Source of the DNA: Stramenopiles sp. TOSAG23-2
Taxonomy: Eukaryota; Sar
Assembly: GCA_900128395.1 (NCBI GenBank)
Contig: LT649837.1
Coordinates: 1-12,716, forward strand
Length of the DNA: 12,716 nt
Reading direction: 5' to 3'
Below are positions 1 to 8,600 of the stretch, in pieces. The translations under genes and the position numbers were made by a program. Under the pieces are notes generated by a model. That model did not search any database and was not told the DNA's origin. It was given only the letters and a program-made list of their open reading frames with translations. How positions within the stretch are numbered: position 1 is the stretch's first letter; the number at the start of each line of letters is the position of its first letter.

Positions 1-400
1 TTGTATTTTCTAAAGCCTTTATTTTTTTTTCATTATTATTTTCTTCGACTTTTTCGTTATTCATATCTGTTACAATTGTCGTCATTATTTAAAATAAACT
101 TTTTTTTAAAATTTTTTGTTTTTGATATAATGTATATATACACACAAAGGTAAAGAGAGAGAGAGATAGAGGATATATATAGGAGTGGGAAAAAAACAAA
201 TATATATATAGGGAGGAGGAGGAGAGTTGATCTATCTCTTCTCTCCTTTGTTTACGTATTACCTATATATCGTCTCTGTGTGGTGAACAGGTATATCTTT
301 ATGGACTTTAACTTGGTAAAATCCGAAATCCGAACCTTAATAATATTATACCAAAATATCACAAATTAAAATACAACCAAGATGTACCTATCAAATATTT

Positions 401-427
401 AATTTTTAATTTTTAATTTTTAATTTT
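401..427. repeat. 7-bp tandem repeat (aattttt)x3.9
   Basis: The unit aattttt is repeated almost four times without a mismatch. It is a simple AT repeat of the kind that arises by slippage, in the flank beyond the giant gene's 3' end. No function is implied. Confidence 0.85.
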
Positions 428-659
428 CCGCATGTAATTTATTTTTTACTCCTATATATAGGCTATCTCCTGCCGAGCGTCGTGTGTTCCGAATAAGTCT
501 ATCTATACTTCGTATATAGTAGTATATAGTAGTATATATTAATATAAGTATTTAAATCATTTTTGATTTGAGACGTTAATGTCCGGGAGTAAAAGAAATT
601 TATATACGTAATATATATGAGTAAGAGAAAATTTTTATATAAGTACGCGTATTTTAATT

Positions 660-665
660 TTTATT
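660..665 (-). terminator. Candidate polyadenylation signal AATAAA
   Basis: On the minus strand this reads AATAAA, about 60 nt past the stop codon of the giant gene, a plausible distance for a 3' UTR signal. The region is so AT-rich that the hexamer could occur by chance, and many algae do not rely on a strict AATAAA, so this is only a candidate. Confidence 0.25.
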
Positions 666-725
666 TCCACTCGCGTGATAATTCCAAAAGAGAGTAGTTT
701 ACTTCTACACACACAATTTATAAAC

Positions 726-2675
726 TTATACGAACCGGTTCGTACTTTTTTTTTCAGCTGGTGCGATTTTCGAGGGAGCAATTTTCGAACCAGATTTAGG
801 CATTTTCCCCGGCTTTTTCATACCTTTTACGACAGCTAGGAGAGTAAATAAAACACCGAAGATGATAACAAAAACAATTACTGTTGAAAACATTAACCAA
901 ATTGATAAGGCAATGTCTTGAGATGCGTTCCCTATCCCCTTTTCTCGTTCATACGTTCGATGAGTAATCATTAAACCGGTAATTAATGTGCAAAATAATT
1001 GCACACTTGTAAAATATTGTAAAACTTGATCTTTTTTACTGGTTAATGGCTCTAAATACGAGGCAAGTAATACGTAAAAGAAACAAATTACAATTCCAGC
1101 AAAAATTTGCATTCCGCTTGTTCCAAGCATGACCAATGCACCAACTAGGGAAATTTTCCTTATCATCTCTACTAGTTCAAACCAATAATATTTGCGCTTA
1201 TAATCTTTATACATGGAACCAAATTCAGTGCGACATTTCATCACTTCTTGATGATCATCTGGATGAACAGATTTGCCTTCTTCATCTGGATCCTTTGCAA
1301 TAATCTTTCTTTTCATATATAAAATCGTTATATACAAAGTTGGTATACCACACACATAAAGAACCATGAAAATCCATGCAAATGCTCTCATGGTGATATA
1401 TTTAGGATCTGATTCTTTGACCGACAAATCTGAACTCATATACCGTGCTCCTTCTTCACACTCTTCGGTATACTTTTTATGATCTGGAATAGTTGGGTCA
1501 TTTGGATCCACATCATCTCTCAATTTTGGGTCAAAACAGGAAAGCGCAAAGACTCTAAAAATTCTTAATCCAATACCAGGGTACATTAAAAAGACAACTA
1601 AATTTCCCATTTTTAAAACTCGTGCATACAATGTTTTATGGTCATAATGTGGTTTACACAGTTTACAGCACATAAGCTTTTTGTAAACAACAGCGGTTAA
1701 CCACGATGCTAAAATCACACCGATCAACATTGGCAGCATCGCCATGTGCATATAAAATGCCTCAGTATACGACGTGTCCACAACACAGCCCATGTCTTTA
1801 AAAAAGCTGAAGAGATCTATATTGAATGGTGCATACATTGCGGTCATTAAGGCATCAAACTCCAGAGGCCATTTAATTTTGAATGTCAAATTAAAGGACG
1901 ATAGGATTTGCCCCCAACCGAATATGATTTTAACTGTAGGTGCGATATTTTTAAGGCCATCTAAGTTTAGGGAGATTGTTGTTGTCGGTGCTTTTGGCGC
2001 AGCGGTTGAAGAGTCTACATCTACTGTATGAGTTTCACCACCGTCAATTTCTGTTTCAGTCGTTTCTGTTTCATTCCTGTCCACCCCGTCCGTCCCGTCA
2101 CCAACTCCTGTCCCATCAGTTTCATCGACGGCTGCTGCCGTTTGATCACCATCTACATGAGCTGCCTCACGCCTTTCCACGCGTTCTGCTATGCGTTCTT
2201 GATTTTCCGCTACCCCTTGATGCATTTGAGCGTTTAAATTCAACTCTCCAATCACACGAGCATGGTTACTTCGTTGCTGTTTAACCTTTTCATCCTTTTC
2301 TTTCGCATTTGCTGCTTTAACAATAGCTTTAATCTCCTTGCCAAGGACTTCAGGGGCTGTTTTCGGCTTAGCGACCCGTAAGTGGGTATAGTCCCACATT
2401 TTTAAAAAAAGTTTTTCACGTATTTCCCCATTTTCATCTATGTCAAATGCTTCAAAAATAGCTTCTAACTCGCTCTCATGTATTTGTTCTTCGGTGTAAT
2501 TTGCATAATTCCGCACTGCATGTTTGTACTCCTTTACGTCGACACTACCACTGTCATCTTCGTCCAGCATTTGAAAGATCATCCCAGAACGTGTCAAGCT
2601 ATATAATGAAAAACCATAGAACGCAGACACTAGAAAAAACCCCAGAAGCGTTGTCAAGGCATCGTAATCCACGAC
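726..2675 (-). other. C-terminal EF-hand and polytopic membrane module of the giant protein
   Basis: Residues about 2885-3533. TM1 is near 2890-2912. Two EF-hand loops follow: 2922-2933 (DEDDSGSVDVKE, canonical ligands D1, D3, S5, S7, D9, E12) and 2962-2973 (DIDENGEIREKL, Leu at position 12). Next come a charged, probably coiled-coil stretch (about 2990-3055) and a Thr/Asp/Glu/Gly-rich linker (about 3056-3108). Further hydrophobic helices lie near 3130-3150, 3195-3217, 3240-3262, 3313-3337, 3392-3410, 3413-3433, 3443-3462 and 3474-3500. With an extracellular N-terminus, nine helices put the EF-hands, the CCxxC loop and the basic tail in the cytosol, and put the NAS sequon before the last helix outside, which is self-consistent. 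The pattern resembles the TRP-like or receptor-like C-terminal domains common in stramenopile surface proteins. That resemblance is from memory of the family, not a search. Confidence 0.75.
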
Positions 2676-5600
2676 ATTTTTTAAATCTTCGCATCTTGCA
2701 CAATATGTTCTTCCTTCCATCTCGGGATGCGGCTGTTCTAAATATTGACCGAATGGCCCGCATCTATTACACAGTGGCCCAATCCTCCCTTCTGCACATT
2801 GGCTCCCCTCAAACTCTCCTCGCATATTCGCCGTCATATTTGATGTCTCATTGGACGTTGCTAATCCCCTATTTTCTGTTAATCTCCTATTATCATCTAC
2901 TTTTTCACCCATGTTATTATCATCTACTTTTCCACCCATGCATTGTGTTGATGTAGAAGGATCCATTCCAGGAAAATCTACATCTGCACATTTATAATAT
3001 TTCACTGTTCCAGGACGCGCACGATAGAAACCCCGCAAGGCAATCAAATCCTTTATTGTTTGACCAGGTTCTGAACAATCAACTGCAACATCTGTACCGA
3101 CTTTAGGGCATTCTCTGCAACGTAAATTATCAGGCTTATTTGGGTCTAGTTCTGTTGTGTAAGACTTATTGTAGGATATACGAGCATCGTAATAATTTTT
3201 TGCACAGCTGCAAACGGTGCTTGACTTAGCCCCTAATTCCACGCCATCGCTGTTTGAAATGACATTACTACATAACAAGCACGAAGTCTGTTCTTTTAAA
3301 TGTTGGTATCTTCCGGCTTCACAAGACGTACATTTTAAAGCAAGTCTTCCGCCATCAACAGATGTTCCAACACTATATTTTCCTGGTGAGCAAATCTTAC
3401 ATTCAGTTATTTTCTTACCATTGCCATCAACATCAGAATCTAATGTACTGGAGTCTTGATATCGACCTGGTTCACAAGGTATGCAACGGCCAGGCATTCT
3501 CCCTTGATGGTAACCAGCAGGGCATTTGGTAGTAGATTTTGCGCTAATTGTACATAAATTAGTAGTTTTTGTTCCTTCCAAGTATAGACCATCGTTGCAA
3601 GTGTACGAACCATCCTTGTGAGTTCTACACTTCGTTGTTTCCCCTAGGTGTAACGAACACGTAGAATCAGGATTTTCAGTGCTGCAGCAAGCAGCATCAC
3701 AATTTGACTCGAAATTTGACACATGTCTCCATGATGCCACGTTGTCATCTAATTCGGTATTTCCGTTAACATCATCAAATTCTTTCGCTTTTCCAGCAAA
3801 GTTATCTCCAAATGTAGTTCGTTTAATTGTTGCCTTGAAGAGTTTACTATCGCATACTAGTTCCTCACATTTGTAATCTCCATTATGAACCCCCTTATCT
3901 AGCTTAATAGCACCACCGTTGCCTTGAACGGCTCCATTTCCCTGAAATGTGGAATCATCAACAAAGAACTTAATAACTGAATTTTTTGCAACTGTTCTGC
4001 CACCAAGCAGATTGATTGCACCGCCACTTTTCCACGCATAATTGTTTGTAAAGCTTGAAGTGCTAGATATTGAAACATCTACTGAACCATGCGATCCAAA
4101 TGCACGACGTATACTTGCAACTTTGTCCAACGCTCCCGTTTCTAAAACTCGCTTGTACCTAATGCCTGTACCGATCGAGATTGCACCACCATAACCACCT
4201 GTTAAAGTGTCGAAAGTATTTACTGGACCTCGCGTTACCGACATTGCCAAGTTATTTTCAAATTTGCAGTTGTTACATTCAAATCTTGTACTCAGTGGCA
4301 AACCGGCAGACAAAAGATCTATTCTTTCTTCGTAATTTGAATCATCTGCATACACATCCAAATCTGGATCGACGATTACACGGCCCTGTTGTGGACTTTC
4401 AATGAATATGGCCCCACCATTTCCTGTTACTCGGTTGTTTCTGAAGGTACAATTGTTACAAGAAAACAATTTACCGGAGAAGAAAATTGCGCCTCCATGC
4501 CGTTTTCCTATTGGCCCAGTCAACGATTCTACCAATCTTTGCGGCCTCTCACAAAATTTGGCAAAAGCAGAATATGCTGGTCCAAGATTAGCTGCGTTGT
4601 CTAAACTTAAGCTTGGATCCAACAAGATTCTCTCTAATTTTGATGATACAAGTACAGAACGAATAGGGCTATTTTCAACATGTTCGATTAACATTGGATT
4701 AAAATCAACATCATCAGAGATACCAGAATTGCTAAGTTCAACATTATCAATTTTCAACTGTGCATCTTTGTTGAATATTTTAATTAAACGCATGTTATAA
4801 TTGCCCATATATTGTGTATTAATATCGTTTCTTGTCACTCCATCCTCTGTTCTACTTGGAGTGATGGATGGCATTTCAAATCTTGGAGGTGAAACGATCA
4901 TATCAGCGGGCGCAAGTAAAGGTTTAATTGTATTGTTGTAATGGCCAGCAGCACTTAAGATAATATTTTTGAATGATGAAAGAACCCCAAAACTTTTTGG
5001 TACGAGCTCCCCAGCTTGATACGGTGCCATAACTGCATCTTCTAGAATATAATAGTCATATTCATCTTCCTCTCCTATTTTTTTAAGCTTTAGCATGGTA
5101 ACCCTCTCTCCAATCCACATACATTCCATCCCAGGCTGAGTTGGATCGCATATAGGTATTAAATCACTTTCATCACCATGTTGAAACAATTGTCCAACTT
5201 TTACATTGTTTCTTGCACAGCTGTGCGTTGGAAGTTTTACCACCAATTCAGATCCAGACAATGCTGCCGATGCACCGGTAGGAAATTTTACTTCCCCTGA
5301 TTCAGTTGCTGTGTAAGTTACATAATCTGATTCTGGAAGATCCAATGATAAATCATCGGAACCTCCGTGGCAATAGAAGGTGCAAGGCACATTCCCATCA
5401 TCACAATACGCCCTGTCTACACGAACATTGGAATTTGTTAAAGGGTTTGTATTTTGAACATTCACGTGGATGCAAGAAGAAGCACCTTGATCATTTCCAA
5501 TTTCGACTGAACCAACACCGACTACACTGCCATCCTCAAGCCTCCATTGTTCAATATTACTAGTACCAGGTACAATATTAAAATTAATTAACGGTTCCTC

Positions 5601-8600
5601 AAGGTTGTCTGGCATCATTGGCCCCATGTCTATATCGATGATTTTTCTCAATGCAGAATAGCATATAACTTTTTTCACCGGTTCAAAAGCATAATCTGAA
5701 AATTGACCGGTATGCGCAGGATCGACGTATTTTACAGACAACTTATTGGCATCGATAACCGTTACAGGCACTTCAACGTCTTTAATGGCATCCTTCTTTG
5801 GGATTTCAATGGTAACCATATTTCCAGTAGTTTGACGATGTGGTCCAGGAAATGTTAAAGTCAGTTCACCATTATTGTATTCTATGTTTTGTATTTGTTG
5901 TAACACTGGCGAGCGACTAATTACTTCCAGTGTGTTTTTTAAGTAGAACGGACCGGCATCTGCATGTAACTGTATCTCAAGCGTAGTTGCACGCTGGTTT
6001 ACACCACCGACAGAGAGTACACCCGCAGTATTATCTACGCTAAAAGCACGCTGTAAAGCGCTGCCTGGACTGCAAAATTTATTTACAATATTCTTATCTA
6101 ATACAATTTTTGCGACAGTCCCAGACTTCTTAAATGCAGCACCTTCCCAGCAATCATCACAACATCCACCTGTTGGTAGCCCATTATCATCTACCTCTTG
6201 GTTAGGGTTCAACCAATTACATTCTCCAACTAAAACACTTTCTGGTGCATCTGATGTCGCATTTATTTGATACGATAAAAGCAAACGTCCATTCAGTTGC
6301 ACTAGAAAAACACTGTCCTCGCAAGATCTTAAATGCACTGGCATCGTAGAAGGTGTTTTCCAATACAAGCCATCATTCAAACGGGGTATAGGTTGCCCAT
6401 TTTTAAGTGCATTTCGAGTTGTTTGAAAATACAAAATATTTTCAGTACCCAACCTTTCAACAATTAAGTCTCTGTTTAAAACAGGACTATCGACGGTTGC
6501 TGCAGTACCGTAATGACGGGTTTTCACGCCCAAAGCAGTAGTTGGATTATTAAATTTAATTCCACGGAGATTGCTCGAAAAAGTATCTGCGAATTTTGAA
6601 ACGATAATTTCATATTGCACACTGGTCATATTCAGCCATGTACCCGAACTCCAACCCATACGTTTGACATGTACTATAATTGTTTTTTCCAATTCATTTG
6701 CTTCAAATTCAATTGTAGCCGAACGATTTCCATTAAAAATTTTAAACTCATTACCATCCACAACTGCTGACGTCTCAATTGCTTTAAAATTACTTCTTGC
6801 GTATATAGTGAAGCTGCTCAATGTCCCTGCAGATACATAGTATGGACCCATGAAATTTGGTGTAAAGTTGGGCCACATTTGCAAACCATGGTTATCATTT
6901 ACATTTGCCGCCACCGCAGCTAACGAAAGCAATCTCGGTTGTGTGCACAGCGGTTGATGAAGACGTGTCAACTTTCCTTCTATCGTCCCATCCGCAGTTC
7001 GTTCACACCTTAAACCTTGCATTGGCAGAGTTCCTTTATCTGGAGCGTAGCAACTACCTGTTCCATTGTTCTTTAAGTCAGCGAAGCTTGGACCATTGGC
7101 ATTCTTTTTGCATACAGCCCCACCAAAACATGTACTTTGCACTATCGCATTTGTCGTTGTAATATTTGTTGAGGGATTCGTAGTGGTTACATTATAAGAT
7201 ACTATCGTGGTCTTTAATGCCGCGTTGTACTCACAGCTAAGTTTCTTTGCAGACCCACCAAATTCTAGATTTTTCTCCTCAATCAGCGTTACATTTACCT
7301 TCGATTCGTTGTATGGCAAATATTGAATCCAACTAGTCGATTTGCAAGATTTTGATGGACAATCACTATTCCGTTCACATGTTGGATAATTTGGATTGTC
7401 TGCTTCTTTTAAATTTTCAAACGAAGTACAATCATTCGACGTGATCTGCGAAGACGTATCTTGCAACATATTAATCAAACCTTTTGGTAAACATCCAGCA
7501 TCTTGGCATTTTGTCGTATCTGTACTTATGCAAGCACTACCAGTAGTGGATGCTTTCGAACCATAAGTCATTGAAAAGATAGGTGACATTGCCATTCGTA
7601 CTTCTTTCATTGGCCCCATATTCCATATACTAAGTTGAACATCTGGGAGTATTGATTGATAGGAACAAGCAACAACTTTCAAAGTGCTTTTTACACCGCT
7701 GTTCCCAGTCTTGATTGGAAATTTGTATTTATATCCATAAACGGTACCACCGTCCGTATCCGTTTTAATTTGCGTTCCAACTCTACACTTAATTTCACTT
7801 TTTTTTTGATGTGGCATTTCCATCGACATCATCATTGGCTCGTGCCTATGTCTCCAAATGTCACACACCGGGTTGATCACCGTGTCATATTCTCCTGTAC
7901 CATGAGTGTAGCACAGTGTAACAGGCGATTCTTCATAGGGATAGTCCCCTTTGACGCCAGGCTGATAATTGGTTTCGTTACAATACTGATCACCTGTAAA
8001 AAGACGGGTTACATCAAATCCCTGCGATATCATTGAAAAATCACAACATTTAAAATAGTTGAAATCTGCAGGCTCGAATACTTGGGCATTATCTTCTCTA
8101 AAAATTGGTGGATGAATCCCCGCATTCCTATCAAATCTTGGACAGGTTAGAGTGCTACCAGTTCCTCCCCAATTATTTGGACTTATTAATTTTCGAGCGT
8201 GATAAAATTCGCCTATTCTATCTTCAGTTATTGTAAGTTTAATGGAATTTAATGTGTTTGGCGGCATCCATGTCACAGTTTCACTTCTACCATTCACATT
8301 TGTAGAATCAATATTTACTTCGTTCTCAAATTCACCCGTAATTCGTAAAGCATTCATGATGTATGGTATTCGAATTTGATTAGCCATCCAATTATCCTCC
8401 CATTGTACCTCAGTCTGGAGCGTTTGCCAATTATCTTGATGTCCAGGTAGCTTGCGACCACGATTTAGGACTGCTTGTCCCTCCTTATCCGCATTTAGCA
8501 ACCGGCGACGATATGGCATTCCACCCCTTGGCCCCTGCATATTGTTATCATCATTCAGTGGCTGAAACGCACTGCATCGAACATTGCCGCATTTTACGCC

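Larger units (their letters stand above)
1..725. other. AT-rich 3' flank, no gene seen
   Basis: This stretch follows the stop codon of the giant minus-strand gene. It is strongly AT-rich and holds TA-runs, a GA-rich purine tract (about 152-170, then 211-227) followed by a pyrimidine tract (about 232-250), a 7-bp tandem repeat at 401-427, and a 10-bp imperfect repeat of gtatatagta around 512-538. I found no reading frame with coding character, no tRNA and no rRNA in it. It probably contains the 3' UTR and polyadenylation region of the giant gene plus intergenic spacer. Confidence 0.6.

Noticed and set aside
1-725. CRISPR-like or phage-like structure in the repeat-rich flank
   Set aside because: The repeats are short simple-sequence tracts without spacers, and the window is eukaryotic in character.
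2501-2956. Plus-strand 151-residue frame opposite the giant gene
   Set aside because: It lies antisense to the EF-hand, TM1 and GPLCxxC region, which has clear protein motifs on the minus strand. The plus-strand translation has no domain and a His/Leu/Ser-rich antisense look.
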